DNA of 64,000 bases from Marinobacter sediminicola (GCF_031157525.1 NZ_JAVIXR010000010.1:1-64000); one strand, 5' to 3'; shown: positions 20,371 to 29,770, counted from the first letter of the stretch. The notes: generated by a model from the letters alone, not told the origin. Numbers and translations: made by a program.

Positions 20371-20408
20371 TCCCTCTCCCCTTGCGGGAGAGGGCCGGGG
20401 AGAGGGGG
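20371..20408. repeat. REP-like palindrome downstream of fliS
   Basis: CCCTCTCCCC-TTGC-GGGAGAGGG is followed by CCGGGGAGAGGG. This is the same hairpin-plus-tail design as the right-hand units flanking the DUF559 gene at 29306 and 29887. It lies between the fliS stop and the argG start and could act as a weak terminator. Confidence 0.75.
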
Positions 20409-20421
20409 CCGGAAGGTAAAA

Positions 20422-20823
20422 TCAACCAACCTGAGCCGACTTAGATACCGCCTCTTCACGAATCCCATCCCAACCATCTTTGATCGAGCGCAGCAGATCT
20501 GCGACTTCATCCAGCTTGGCCATATCGTTCTTGGCACTGGCTTCAAGAAGCGTACGCTCCATATAGTCGTACAAACCTTCAAGGCGCGCAGCTAGCTCAC
20601 CACCTTTTTCGAAGTCCAAAAAGCCCCTCAGCCCACCGATGATTTCAATGGCCTTGCCAATCAGTTTTCCCTTGCCTTCGAAATCTTTGGCCTGCATGCG
20701 AGCCTTGGCCATATTGATCCGCTCCAGCGCGCCGTTATACAACAATTGGATCAGCTTGTGCGGATCGGCATCAGTGATGCTGGTCTGGGTATTTACCTGC
20801 TGGTACGCTTTTAAGCCTTTCAT
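20422..20823 (-). CDS. fliS: flagellar export chaperone FliS
   Basis: FliS is a 133-residue helical chaperone that holds flagellin unfolded in the cytoplasm before export. The start (MKGLKAYQQVNTQTSITDAD) and PHKLIQLLYNGALERINMAK are typical. GAGG lies upstream of the ATG. It is 33 bases after fliD and shares its transcript, including the sigma-28 promoter before fliD. Confidence 0.95.
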   Translation of the reverse strand: MKGLKAYQQVNTQTSITDADPHKLIQLLYNGALERINMAKARMQAKDFEGKGKLIGKAIEIIGGLRGFLDFEKGGELAARLEGLYDYMERTLLEASAKNDMAKLDEVADLLRSIKDGWDGIREEAVSKSAQVG

Positions 20824-20856
20824 CGTAAACCTCGTTTCTCACCGGCTACGCCGGTA

Positions 20857-22854
20857 TCACTTCTTGTTGAAGTTCTGCGGAGCCAGAGCGTCGAGCTGCT
20901 GGGTCACGTAATCTCGGGTGCTGTTCAGTTGGGAAATCAGCGAATCCGCCGCACTAAATTGTTTCACCAAGCGCTCCCGGTAAGATTCAATACGAATATC
21001 CAGCTTTACCTGACTTTCCTGAATCTTTTCCAGTTCGCGATTCAAACTGCTGGTACGGTTTTCAATCTTGCCATCCGCACCCACAAAACCGTTGACCAGA
21101 TCAACCGTGCTCTTGCCAATGCCCTGCACAAAGTTGATTGAACCGCGAGAACCGGTTTGGTCGCCGAGGATACGCACTTGAATGCCGGATGCGGCGCCTG
21201 CATCACTACCCAGATACAACACTTGGCCATCACCCTTAGCAACCTGACCATTAATTGTTCCAGCTACGTCTGTGCCCGCCACCCCATCTTTAGAGTTCAA
21301 GCTCGGCGCATTCAGCGCGCCGGTCAATCTCACGTTAGACTCCGCACCATAGTTCCCGGAGGTAAACGTAAGGCCATCCGTCGCATCCCACGCAACCTGC
21401 ACAGAGCGGTTTGCAGCTTTTAGCTCGTTGCTGTTATCCAAAGCTTGCTGTATAGCTGCGGCAAACTCTGCCCCAGTAAAATCATCCCCCGTGCCGGAAA
21501 GAGGGGAACCATCAGGCGCATTTTCCAAAAATACGCTCACCTGAGTTTCACCGTCTACCTCAAAGGTAAACCGGTTGCCCGCCATAACCGTTACGGTTCC
21601 TGTATCGGCAGCCGCGTAATTCAAACTTCCCCTGGTCGCAGCCTGGGTGACATTAATATCGTACTTACCCGCCTGTGTATTTGTACCACTTCGAACAAAT
21701 TCAACCTGACTGTCGGTTGCTCTACCCTGCTCCGCAAAGAGTGCCGTTACGTCGTCCGGATTGTTCTTTAACTGGGTTTCAAATTTTTCTCGGTCAAAGT
21801 TTAAAGCACCGGTATTCGGGTCAGTTGAAACGCCCACATCAGCCAAGCTACGCACACTGGCATTTTCAAGCCCCGGCACAACACCTGTAAGCACTTGGCG
21901 CAGTTCGCCCTGAAGGGCTCGAACGGTGCTATCGCCTGTCAACAAACTACCCACGCCCGCATCACTATTAAAACCGGCCAGGCTACCTATGGTCGACTGT
22001 AAAGCGTTGAACTTGTCTACAAAACCCTGAACACGATCCGTTACCGCACCCACATCCTGGCTAACGGTTACGGTAGAGGTGCCTGTTTCTTTGATGTCGA
22101 AAGAAAGGCCATCAATCACATTCTCAAAGCTGTTGGAGGAGCGGGTAACTTCAATACCGTTGATCTCCATTACCGCATCAGTGGCGGCAATGGTTTGTTT
22201 CATATCCGGGTTGGCTGTGGGGTCTGCAACATCGAATGCAAAGCGCGCCAAGCCTTCTGCACCCACCTCTTCTGTGGCGGAAATGCTTACCGAATTGGCC
22301 ACGCCGGTTTCATCCGCTGACATCACCAACTGATAACCGCTGCCGGTATCAATAATACCTGCAGACACACCAGCATTTGCTTCGTTAATGGCATTGGCCA
22401 TACCCTGAAGCGTATTGTTGCTGCCATCGATGGTGATATTGGTAACCTTGTCACCCACCGATAACTGCAAAGTTCCCTGCCCCACACTGGCTGCATCTCT
22501 GTCTGCAAATACGGCCTGCGATGCCAGAGCCTGAGCCTGAGCCAGACCGGTCACATTCAGACTATAGCTGCCGCGGCTGGCTTTGGTGCTGTCTACAGAA
22601 ACACCGATATTTTCATTAGAAGACGTAGCGGAGAAAGCTTTCAGATTATCTGCAGAGCTTAGCTGGCGCATAGGCAGGCGCAACTCAGTAATGGCGCTGC
22701 GCAACTTGCCATAGGCAGAGAGCATTGCTTCTGATTGCTGGGTTTTCTGGGTTAACCGGTTTTCAGTCGGTGCACGTTCTGCCGCAACCAACTGATCCAC
22801 CAGATCAGACGTCAGAACGCCAGACCCGATTCCCAGTGATGAAATACCTGCCAT
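20857..22854 (-). CDS. fliD: flagellar filament capping protein FliD
   Basis: FliD (HAP2), 665 residues, forms the cap under which flagellin subunits assemble at the filament tip. The N-terminus ISSLGIGSGVLTSDLVDQLV and the coiled C-terminus ending RDYVTQQLDAL are conserved, with a long variable middle region (about 300-560). A perfect GGAGG precedes the ATG, and a sigma-28 promoter lies about 60 bases upstream. It is linked to flaG and fliS in the late flagellar block. Confidence 0.95.
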   Translation of the reverse strand: MAGISSLGIGSGVLTSDLVDQLVAAERAPTENRLTQKTQQSEAMLSAYGKLRSAITELRLPMRQLSSADNLKAFSATSSNENIGVSVDSTKASRGSYSLNVTGLAQAQALASQAVFADRDAASVGQGTLQLSVGDKVTNITIDGSNNTLQGMANAINEANAGVSAGIIDTGSGYQLVMSADETGVANSVSISATEEVGAEGLARFAFDVADPTANPDMKQTIAATDAVMEINGIEVTRSSNSFENVIDGLSFDIKETGTSTVTVSQDVGAVTDRVQGFVDKFNALQSTIGSLAGFNSDAGVGSLLTGDSTVRALQGELRQVLTGVVPGLENASVRSLADVGVSTDPNTGALNFDREKFETQLKNNPDDVTALFAEQGRATDSQVEFVRSGTNTQAGKYDINVTQAATRGSLNYAAADTGTVTVMAGNRFTFEVDGETQVSVFLENAPDGSPLSGTGDDFTGAEFAAAIQQALDNSNELKAANRSVQVAWDATDGLTFTSGNYGAESNVRLTGALNAPSLNSKDGVAGTDVAGTINGQVAKGDGQVLYLGSDAGAASGIQVRILGDQTGSRGSINFVQGIGKSTVDLVNGFVGADGKIENRTSSLNRELEKIQESQVKLDIRIESYRERLVKQFSAADSLISQLNSTRDYVTQQLDALAPQNFNKK

Positions 22855-22911
22855 ACCAATGCCTCCTTAAAGGGGCTGATCACTTTGTGCTCAGTTTAAC
22901 CTATATTCTGT

Positions 22912-22938
22912 TTAACGGCCGCAAGCGGCAAAACTTTG
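22912..22938 (-). promoter_or_regulatory. sigma-28 (FliA) promoter of fliD-fliS
   Basis: On the minus strand CAAAG (22938-22934) and GCCGTTAA (22919-22912) are separated by 14 bases, which equals the TAAAGTTT-N11-GCCGATAA spacing. The same GCCGTTAA element occurs before the first flagellin. Confidence 0.75.
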
Positions 22939-22985
22939 CCTCTTTCCACCATTATTTTGTAACACCGCGCAACACTGTTTTTATC

Positions 22986-23010
22986 CCCCTCTCCCCCAGC
23001 GGGAGAGGGG
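22986..23010. repeat. REP-like palindrome between flaG and fliD
   Basis: CCCCTCTCCC-CCAGC-GGGAGAGGGG is a near-perfect palindrome of the same family as the units around the DUF559 gene. It lies just after the flaG terminator and before the fliD promoter. Confidence 0.75.
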
Positions 23011-23016
23011 TTTCTA

Positions 23017-23056
23017 AAACCAAAAACACCGCCAGCCCCTTGCGGGAGCGGCGGTG
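23017..23056 (-). terminator. terminator of flaG
   Basis: Minus-strand stem CACCGCC/GGCGGTG encloses a GC-rich loop and is followed by TTTTTGGTTTT, about 40 bases after the flaG stop. It separates flaG from fliD, which has its own promoter. Confidence 0.75.
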
Positions 23057-23095
23057 CTGTACAACCATTGCTAACATCAATTCAAAAGCGACAAT

Positions 23096-23530
23096 TCAAA
23101 CCTTGATGTTAAACAACGTCAGCGGTTCATCCTGCTGCAATTTCTCTGCCAACCTCAAAGCCACTTCATCCGGCATCTGGCGAATCACTTCCTGGGTAGA
23201 CTGATCGACCACCTTCACAATGGTCTGGCCCGATTCGTTATCTACCTCAAACTGAAGATCCCGCTGCACATTCTGAACAAAATCGTTCAGCTGGCTCACC
23301 GCCTGGCCCAGTTCTTCCCGCTGCGCTTCACTGCGCTCTTTCAGCTTTTCAGCTTTGGAGGCTTCGTTAGCAACCTGGGTATTCTGAACCTGACGAGCAC
23401 CAGTAGATGAAGTAACAAGGTCAGGGGCTTTTCTGCCCTCGGCCTGAGATGACGACAGTGCCTTGGCCGGAGCCTGGGCGCCAGGGCGCACCAGCTTGAG
23501 ATCCGGACCGTTCAGGTTAACGTCATTCAT
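23096..23530 (-). CDS. flaG: flagellar protein FlaG
   Basis: FlaG is a 144-residue protein. The conserved C-terminal half contains LQFEVDNESGQTIVKVVDQ and EVIRQMPDEVALRLAEKL, the FlaG domain; the N-terminal half is variable and charged. FlaG proteins influence filament length, though how is unclear. GAGG precedes the ATG. It lies 70 bases after the first flagellin, separated by a hairpin, and upstream of fliD. Confidence 0.93.
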   Translation of the reverse strand: MNDVNLNGPDLKLVRPGAQAPAKALSSSQAEGRKAPDLVTSSTGARQVQNTQVANEASKAEKLKERSEAQREELGQAVSQLNDFVQNVQRDLQFEVDNESGQTIVKVVDQSTQEVIRQMPDEVALRLAEKLQQDEPLTLFNIKV

Positions 23531-23557
23531 AGCTTTACCTCGCTATACTCAAACGGC

Positions 23558-23590
23558 GTAAAACCGGAACCCGAAGGTTCCGGCTATTAC
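23558..23590 (-). terminator. terminator of the first flagellin gene
   Basis: On the minus strand CCGGAACC-TTCG-GGTTCCGG forms a perfect 8-base stem with a stable TTCG tetraloop, followed by TTTT. It lies just after the flagellin stop and may let only part of the transcription continue into flaG. Confidence 0.85.
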
Positions 23591-23600
23591 CGTTAATCCC

Positions 23601-25037
23601 TTACTGCAGGAGGGACAGTACCTGCTGCGGACGGGCGTTTGCCTGTGCCAGTACTGAGATGCCTGCCTGCTGCAGTACCTGAGACTTGGCCAGGTTGGCA
23701 GTTTCTGCTGCGAAGTCAGCGTCCAGGATACGGCTGTTGGAGGCGCTGAGGTTCTCTACAGAAGTGCCCAGGTTGGCGATGGTGGATTCAAAGCGGTTTT
23801 GGATAGCACCGAGTTCACCACGGAGGCTGTTTACGCTCGTCAATGCAGCATCTACACGACGAATTGCATCATTCGCCCCGTCAACGTCGCTGATGTCTAC
23901 ATCCTGCAAAGTCTCGTTGACCTGAACACCAATAGCATCGGCAGTGCCAGAGCTGATACTGGCAAGGTCACCCCCTGTAAATTTGATATTCTCTGAGGCG
24001 TAGAAAGTCAATTCGCCTTGCAAGTCCTGCGCTCCGATCCCTCCAGTTGCTGGACCGCCGCCCAAAGTTTCAGCAACGACAATGTTCCTTCCATCCTCAG
24101 CAGTCAAAACCACGTTTGTGCTATCAACCTTGGCGACCACTCCAGTCTCGGAGGATTGCGCATTTATCGCGGCAACAAAATCCGAAATATTTGGAGTAGA
24201 GGCATTCAAATCGTTGCTCGCACCTGCGCCACCAAAGATATCAACACCGTTAATGGTCATATCATAGGTGTCACCCGCAGCACTGGAAAAGCCTGTAAAT
24301 GCCAAGGTTTCTTCAGTTTTAGCTTCAACTGACAAGCCTGCGATACCAGCACTATTAATGGCGGCGGCCACTGCAAAGGCGCTATCATCATCTTGACCCG
24401 ATACGTTCGCATCTGCAAAATCTGCAGAAGCTGCGACACTGACAGCATCAGCCCCGCCAACTGCGATAGAAAGACCACCAGCAGTAATCGCGGCAGTTAC
24501 ATCTCTGGTTCCTTCCGCAATCGAACCAATTTGATTCTGGCGAGTACCCTGAGTTAGGTTAATTCCAATAGTCTCTCCAGCATTAGCGCCCACTTGGAAA
24601 TTCTGCTGCCCAAATGACCCATCCAAAACTTTCAATCCGTTAAAAGCTGTTTGCGATGAAATTCGGTCGATCTCAGCAATCCGCTGCGTTACTTCGTCAT
24701 TAAGAGCCTCGCGATCAGACGCGCTATTAGTAGCGTTAGCAGACTGAACCGACAGCTCACGAATGCGTTGAAGGTTGTTAGTGATTTCGTTCAAAGCACC
24801 TTCCGCCGTCTGAGCGAGCGAGATGCCATCGTTCGCATTTCGCTGCGCCACATTCAAACCGGAAATCTGAGATTGGAAACGGGTCGAAATGGCCAAACCC
24901 GCGGCATCGTCTTTAGCCGAGTTTATACGCAAACCTGAAGACAAACGCTGAAGCGCCTGGTCGTTCATGCTCTGAGACTTGCCCAACTGGTTCTGAGCGT
25001 TCAATGAAGCGACGTTAGTGTTAATTCCGAGAGCCAT
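23601..25037 (-). CDS. fliC: flagellin (sigma-28 driven)
   Basis: This filament subunit has 478 residues from the ATG at 25037 ([14 protein letters not shown]). Possible starts further upstream, as far as 25208, run through the promoter and are rejected. The N-terminal D0/D1 region ([20 protein letters not shown], then [20 protein letters not shown]) and the C-terminal D1/D0 region ([20 protein letters not shown] to [14 protein letters not shown]) are conserved; residues about 180-390 are variable. AAGGGGAAG is the ribosome binding site. It has a clear sigma-28 promoter and is divergent from a second flagellin with conserved ends. Confidence 0.96.
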   Translation of the reverse strand: MALGINTNVASLNAQNQLGKSQSMNDQALQRLSSGLRINSAKDDAAGLAISTRFQSQISGLNVAQRNANDGISLAQTAEGALNEITNNLQRIRELSVQSANATNSASDREALNDEVTQRIAEIDRISSQTAFNGLKVLDGSFGQQNFQVGANAGETIGINLTQGTRQNQIGSIAEGTRDVTAAITAGGLSIAVGGADAVSVAASADFADANVSGQDDDSAFAVAAAINSAGIAGLSVEAKTEETLAFTGFSSAAGDTYDMTINGVDIFGGAGASNDLNASTPNISDFVAAINAQSSETGVVAKVDSTNVVLTAEDGRNIVVAETLGGGPATGGIGAQDLQGELTFYASENIKFTGGDLASISSGTADAIGVQVNETLQDVDISDVDGANDAIRRVDAALTSVNSLRGELGAIQNRFESTIANLGTSVENLSASNSRILDADFAAETANLAKSQVLQQAGISVLAQANARPQQVLSLLQ

Positions 25038-25126
25038 AATGCTTCCCCTTCGACAGTTTGTCGTTATTTCATGGATAAGGTCTGGCGTTCTCTTTTTGGG
25101 TTTGGAGCGCCGCCCTGTTACTTCAC

Positions 25127-25153
25127 TTAACGGCACCTGATTCGGTTGCTTTA
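25127..25153 (-). promoter_or_regulatory. sigma-28 (FliA) promoter of flagellin
   Basis: On the minus strand TAAAG (25153-25149, within CCTAAAG) and GCCGTTAA (25134-25127) are separated by 14 bases, matching the FliA consensus. It lies about 90 bases upstream of the flagellin ATG. Confidence 0.8.
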
Positions 25154-25305
25154 GGAAAAACACGAAGAACTTTGTAAAGGAATGTAAAAGCGGCAATCTA
25201 ATTCCCACTCTCTCCGCTGGAAATTTGCCACTTACTCATCAGCCCCACCCACAGACAGATTAACTCTTTTTATTAATCAGTAAGTTGAAGCAGATTCAGA
25301 AGAAC

Positions 25306-25320
25306 TGGCACGCACTTCGC
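25306..25320 (+). promoter_or_regulatory. sigma-54-like promoter of the second flagellin
   Basis: TGGCACGCACTTCGC carries the -24 GG and -12 GC at the correct 10-base separation; only one base differs from the TGGCACG-N4-TTGC core. It lies about 105 bases before the ATG. The rest of the 387-base gap between the two flagellins shows only the opposing sigma-28 promoter and AT-rich sequence. Confidence 0.65.
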
Positions 25321-25424
25321 TTAGCTTCCCTACAAACGGCCATTTAACGAATTTATTGCCGGTATGCTGCCTCAACCACCATATAAGCAGCGTGACCCGG
25401 CACCTCTGAGTAGGGAGATTAGAT

Positions 25425-26894
25425 ATGCCACAGGTCATTAATACCAACATTGCCTCGCTGAACGCTCAGCGGAACTTAAACGCCTCGCAGGGCCAGGCCA
25501 ATACGGCTCTGGAAAGACTGTCTTCTGGTCTGCGCATCAACTCGGCCAAAGACGATGCCGCCGGGCTGGCGATTTCCGAGCGGTTTCAGTCTCAAATTTC
25601 TGGTCTTAACCAGGCTCAGAGGAATGCTAACGACGGCATATCTTTGGCGCAAACGGCTGAAGGCGCCATGGACGAAATCACCAACAACCTGCAGCGCATT
25701 CGTGAACTGTCGGTTCAGTCGGCTAACGCCACAAATAGCATTTCTGATAGGCAAGCTCTAAACGAAGAAGTGCAGCAGCGGATTGAAGAAATAAACCGCA
25801 TTGCCAGCCAAACGTCCTTCAACGGCCTTAAAGTGCTGGATGGCACCTTCGGCACCCAAACCTTTCAGGTGGGGGCCAACGCTGGTGAAACCATTGGCAT
25901 CAGCGGCCTGGATTCAAGGGGCAGCCGGCTGGGGGCCACCCTCGGTGCCACCACAAACTTTGCTGAGAAAATCGTTCCGTTCCCGCAGGAAACAGACGCC
26001 ACCGGCCTGGATTTCGCCACCGCTATTTCCGGCTCTGTAAACATTGGGGGTACGGATTACCCCATTGCCGCAACAACGGGGGGGGATACCATTGTTGATC
26101 TGGCGGCCAGCATCACCACAGCCATCAGCGGCGATTACCCAAACATTACGGTTGAAGGCGATACAGCCACCGACACCCTTACCTTCAGCAACGAGTCCGG
26201 TGAAACCGTAGCCGTTAGCTTTGACCTGACCGATGCTGCGACCCCAACTGCCGCCACATTCACCCAATCCCTGAACGCAGACGGCGGCTCTACGGCGGAT
26301 TACTTCAAATCCAACCGGGAAGCCTCTGTTGATTTTGTTGTGAACGGTGTGTCATTCAACTCGCCAGACGTCAGCTCGCTGAATGATTTAGTGGGCACCA
26401 TCAATGCCCAATCCAACGAAACAGGCGTTGAAGCCAACCTCGACCGAACCAACAATGAAATTGTTTTTTCGTCAAAGTTCGGAACAGACATTGACGTTGA
26501 GATCACCTCAGACCTGAACAACGACGGCAACCCCGACATCAACATAAATGAAGCCTTTAGTGCCGCAAACGATACGGTTTCGCTGAACAACACCAATATA
26601 TCCACACCCGACGGAGCCGATCGTGCGATGATCGCAATCGATTACGCCATCGACCAGATCAACGGTTTCCGCGCGGAATTGGGTGCGGTACAAAACCGTT
26701 TCGAATCCACCATACAAAACCTGGCCACAACTGCTGAAAACCTCTCAGCCTCAAACAGCCGCATTCGCGATGCCGACTTCGCCGCAGAATCAGCCGAACT
26801 GGCCCGCACCCAGGTGCTCCAGCAGGCTGGCCTTTCGGTACTGGCCCAGGCCAATGCCCGGCCACAGCAGGTGTTGCAGTTGCTGCAGGGTTAA
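25425..26894 (+). CDS. second flagellin (sigma-54 driven)
   Basis: This 489-residue flagellin is divergent from the first. The ends closely match it ([41 protein letters not shown]-terminal [19 protein letters not shown]), while the central region (about 170-390) is different and rich in Thr, Asp and Ala. GGGAG precedes the ATG. The upstream promoter looks like sigma-54, so this flagellin may be made earlier or under different control. A strong terminator follows. Confidence 0.95.
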   Translation: MPQVINTNIASLNAQRNLNASQGQANTALERLSSGLRINSAKDDAAGLAISERFQSQISGLNQAQRNANDGISLAQTAEGAMDEITNNLQRIRELSVQSANATNSISDRQALNEEVQQRIEEINRIASQTSFNGLKVLDGTFGTQTFQVGANAGETIGISGLDSRGSRLGATLGATTNFAEKIVPFPQETDATGLDFATAISGSVNIGGTDYPIAATTGGDTIVDLAASITTAISGDYPNITVEGDTATDTLTFSNESGETVAVSFDLTDAATPTAATFTQSLNADGGSTADYFKSNREASVDFVVNGVSFNSPDVSSLNDLVGTINAQSNETGVEANLDRTNNEIVFSSKFGTDIDVEITSDLNNDGNPDININEAFSAANDTVSLNNTNISTPDGADRAMIAIDYAIDQINGFRAELGAVQNRFESTIQNLATTAENLSASNSRIRDADFAAESAELARTQVLQQAGLSVLAQANARPQQVLQLLQG

Positions 26895-26904
26895 TAACCC
26901 AGCA

Positions 26905-26945
26905 CGAAAAAGCCCGATTCGGATTTCCGAGTCGGGCTTTTTGCG
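26905..26945 (+). terminator. terminator of the second flagellin
   Basis: AAAAAGCCCGA and TCGGGCTTTTT form a long stem-loop with a T run, 12 bases after the flagellin stop. Confidence 0.9.
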
Positions 26946-27053
26946 TTCTGCCTGGCCTCAGCAATTTACTGATTCTGGTCTGATTCACCCTCCAATATTG
27001 ATCCACGGTCCGAGGAAATCGAGCAGCAAGAAGCGTGGCACCGACGACAAAAC

Positions 27054-27068
27054 TGGCACACCTTTCGC
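27054..27068 (+). promoter_or_regulatory. sigma-54-like promoter of the TPR gene
   Basis: TGGCACACCTTTCGC has GG and GC at the correct -24/-12 spacing and shares the TGGCAC and TTCGC halves with the promoter before the second flagellin. It lies about 90 bases upstream of the TPR/methyltransferase-like gene. Confidence 0.6.
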
Positions 27069-27157
27069 AACACCTCCCCTAAAGCACAGCAAACAACCAA
27101 AAACTGCAGGCCGTTGCCGCAATTTTTGAACCTAGCGGCAGGTAAATGAGGTATCCC

Positions 27158-29158
27158 ATGCAAGCCAAACATCACATTCAGGAATCCCATTCCCAGCAGG
27201 CACAGGCGGCTCGGCTGCTTTTGCAGGCCAACCTTGCGTATGGCGAATCCAACAGCGGCGGGTTAAGCCACATCCAGCGCCTGCAGGCTCGGCAGGAATG
27301 CCGTGTGTACCTCGAAGAAGTGATTGCCCTTGAGCCAAATAGCGCCATCGCTTTAGGTCTACTGGGGCGTGTCGAGATGGACGACGGGCAACTTGAAAAC
27401 GCCCACGACCTCTTCAATGCCAGCCTGCAAGTTCAACCCGGCCAGGCACAGCAATACGCCAACCTTGGCTATTGGGCCTTGAAAACCGAGCGCCCTGCTC
27501 TGGCAGAGCAGCACTTCCTGCAAGCTTTGGACTGCGACCGGCAATCCGCCGCCGCTTTCTGCGGTGTGGCCCATGCCAAGCGCTTGCAGGGGCAGTTTGA
27601 TGTGGCGTACCTGCATTACCGTAAGCTGCTGGAAACCGGCGCTGAATGGGATTCGGTGTACAGTGGCATGCTCTCTTGCGCGCAGCACCTTGCGGTAAAC
27701 AAGGCGGATAGCAACCTGGCGTTGGATGCGATTGCTCTGCTTAGCCAAGATGGTTTACCTCATCAGGAGATCGGGCGTTTTGTGGGGGCGATCATTCGCC
27801 AGCAATACGATCTGGATAACCCGCAGGCCGAGATTTTCCTGGATGCCGCCAGCACAGACGAACTGCTGATTCTGGCCCTGCAAAAAACGCTCATGCCAGA
27901 CCCAGCCGTGGAAGAACTGGTTGTGATGCTGCGCCGCGCGATTCTGGCGGAAGTTGCCCAAACCGTGGAGCTGCGCGATGAGCTCCAACAGCTCGCCCTT
28001 GCCATAGCGCAATACGCAGACCGCACAGGCTACGCGCTAGCCGCGGAGGATGATGAAGAGCGGTTAATGGCTGCGGTTAATGACAGCCTTAAAGCCCAAA
28101 TCGTAATGGGTGAATCGCAGGAAGCGTTGATTGGCTCGCTGATGATCAGCGCCATGTACGGTGCTTTGTTTCATCAGGATTTTGCCGTTCAGCTTGGGCA
28201 GTGGAATCTGGTGGATTGGCCGTTGGCACTTCAGCCGGTTCTAGCCGCCAGCTACTACCACCGCGCGGAAGAAGAAGGCATAAAGCAGTGTTTTGATGAG
28301 AAATCAGAAGAGCTGTGCCTGGATAAAACCGACGTGCCACAAGCTTGGCCCGCCTGGTCGAAACTGGCTTATCGCGCGGAAAGCAGCTTGAAGTCACTGA
28401 TGGCCACAGAGCTGGGCTTGGCTACAGACAAGCTGCCAGACACCTTGCGCATAATGGTCTGTGGCGCTCAATCTGGTCAGCGTGCTATGGAACTGGCCAG
28501 ATATCTTGCAGATGTAGAAGTGATCGCGGTAGATGAGTCTCTGGCCAACATCGCCAAAGCCACGCGCATGGCTGCCGAATCCGAGATCAGCAATATCGTA
28601 TTCTGGCCCTGGTCCATCGCCCAGCGGTTTGTGGCCGATGGTCATCAAGTGCACTGGATTGAGGTGGGCCGCCTGCCCTCCCCGGCTATGACGGAACTCT
28701 CCCTGGCCGCTCTGGTAAACAGCGCAGCCGGTTCTGGTGCCGTTGTGCACTTGCACACGTCCATCGCCGAACAAACCATCGGCGACAAGCAGATGCGGAA
28801 ACTGATTGCCGAGCACAGGTTACAGCGAACCCGCTCCACCCTGCGCCAGCTTCGCCGAATGGTTCTCACCAACCGGCAAGATGCCACTTGGCAAGAGCTG
28901 ACTCAGGAAGAAGACTTCTACAGCCTGGGCGGCTGCCGCGACCGCTGGTTCCAACCACAGAATGAAGCTCAGCTGAAAGACCTGATGGCGATGGTGAGTA
29001 ACGAGGTGGAATGGAAGCTAATCAAAGCCCGTGATGAGGATGGTCATAGTTTGGCAACCAAGCCTGTTCAAACACAGATTCAGGCAGAGGCTCTGGGGAG
29101 TGAGGTGCAGAGTGTGATGGGGCAGAATTTAAGTGTGTATTTTCAGAGGAGAAGGTAG
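27158..29158 (+). CDS. TPR protein with degenerate methyltransferase-like domain, flagellin-linked
   Basis: This protein has about 666 residues. The N-terminal third holds several TPR-like helix pairs (about 45-165, for example LEEVIALEPNSAIALGLLGR and YANLGYWALKTERPALAEQH). A helical middle part is followed by a Rossmann-type segment near 430-465 (LRIMVCGAQSGQRAMELA, then EVIAVDES). That segment looks like class I methyltransferase motif I with a weakened glycine loop. The C-terminus contains DFYSLGGCRDRWF, a motif I associate with TPR-methyltransferase proteins. GAGGT favours the ATG at 27158 over one at 27146. It follows the second flagellin and has a matching sigma-54-like promoter, so a role in flagellin modification or assembly is inferred, not shown. 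Confidence 0.65.
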   Translation: MQAKHHIQESHSQQAQAARLLLQANLAYGESNSGGLSHIQRLQARQECRVYLEEVIALEPNSAIALGLLGRVEMDDGQLENAHDLFNASLQVQPGQAQQYANLGYWALKTERPALAEQHFLQALDCDRQSAAAFCGVAHAKRLQGQFDVAYLHYRKLLETGAEWDSVYSGMLSCAQHLAVNKADSNLALDAIALLSQDGLPHQEIGRFVGAIIRQQYDLDNPQAEIFLDAASTDELLILALQKTLMPDPAVEELVVMLRRAILAEVAQTVELRDELQQLALAIAQYADRTGYALAAEDDEERLMAAVNDSLKAQIVMGESQEALIGSLMISAMYGALFHQDFAVQLGQWNLVDWPLALQPVLAASYYHRAEEEGIKQCFDEKSEELCLDKTDVPQAWPAWSKLAYRAESSLKSLMATELGLATDKLPDTLRIMVCGAQSGQRAMELARYLADVEVIAVDESLANIAKATRMAAESEISNIVFWPWSIAQRFVADGHQVHWIEVGRLPSPAMTELSLAALVNSAAGSGAVVHLHTSIAEQTIGDKQMRKLIAEHRLQRTRSTLRQLRRMVLTNRQDATWQELTQEEDFYSLGGCRDRWFQPQNEAQLKDLMAMVSNEVEWKLIKARDEDGHSLATKPVQTQIQAEALGSEVQSVMGQNLSVYFQRRR

Positions 29159-29190
29159 GGGGCGCTATCCCCTCCCGAAGCGTCGGACCG

Positions 29191-29373
29191 CCCCTCTCCC
29201 CAACCCCTCTCCCACAAGGGGTGAGGGGCTTTTACTGCACTGCCCGCTAGCGTTGATGCAATCCCCGGGCATCGGCTATATGCCTCAGGCTTCCGGTGTG
29301 TAGCTCCCCTCTCCCTTCACGGGAGAGGGGCCGGGGGAGAGGGTGCATTGTAGCGGCGGTCCTCCGGGCCAAC
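29191..29373. repeat. direct repeat copy A: paired REP-like units downstream of DUF559
   Basis: This 183-base repeat has REP-like palindromes at both ends in opposite orientation (29191-29228 and 29306-29343). Between and after them lies conserved non-palindromic sequence, for example GCTAGCGTTGATGCAATCCC. It is roughly 90 percent identical to copy B at 29771-29954. It starts 33 bases after the TPR gene stop and ends 8 bases from the DUF559 stop. Confidence 0.9.
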
Positions 29374-29381
29374 TTCCCTTT

Positions 29382-29738
29382 TCACTCTCCTGCAACCGCA
29401 ATACCGTCCTGTTTCTCCAATTCGTCATAAATCACAGAAAGCACCACATCAACCTGCGTCAAAATCTCATGATTCCAAAATCTCAGCACCTTGAACCCCT
29501 GAGAGCGCAGCCAAGCATCCCTTTCCTTGTCACTCTCGGAATCATTATGCTGCCCACCGTCGGCCTCAACAATCACCCTTGAGCCAAAATGCACAAAATC
29601 GACGATGTAAGTCCCGAGCGGTTGCTGACGCCGGAAGCGCTTGCCATTGAGGCGATAAGCTCGCAGATGAAACCAGAGGAGCTTTTCCGCGTCGGTCATG
29701 TTTTGGCGGAGGTGTTTGGCGAATTGAGCTTGGTTCAT
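29382..29738 (-). CDS. DUF559 endonuclease-like protein bracketed by REP repeats
   Basis: This 118-residue protein belongs to the DUF559 family, which has a Vsr/PD-(D/E)XK-like nuclease fold. Candidate active-site residues are D47 in YIVDF, and E58 and D60 in VIVEADGGQH with H64 just after; the N-terminal AEKLLWFHLRAYRL and C-terminal GFKVLRFWNHEI are family hallmarks. AAGGA lies before the ATG. No methylase or other restriction partner is adjacent. The gene fits exactly between two direct repeats made of inverted REP-like palindromes, suggesting that the gene and repeats move or persist as one unit. The biochemical function is unknown. Confidence 0.85.
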   Translation of the reverse strand: MNQAQFAKHLRQNMTDAEKLLWFHLRAYRLNGKRFRRQQPLGTYIVDFVHFGSRVIVEADGGQHNDSESDKERDAWLRSQGFKVLRFWNHEILTQVDVVLSVIYDELEKQDGIAVAGE

Positions 29739-29770
29739 TGGGCCGTCCTTGGCTTGGGTGGTGAAGAATA

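Noticed and set aside
25038..25208. N-terminal extension of the first flagellin by 57 residues
   Set aside because: It runs through the sigma-28 promoter and precedes the invariant flagellin start; the ATG at 25037 has a good ribosome binding site.
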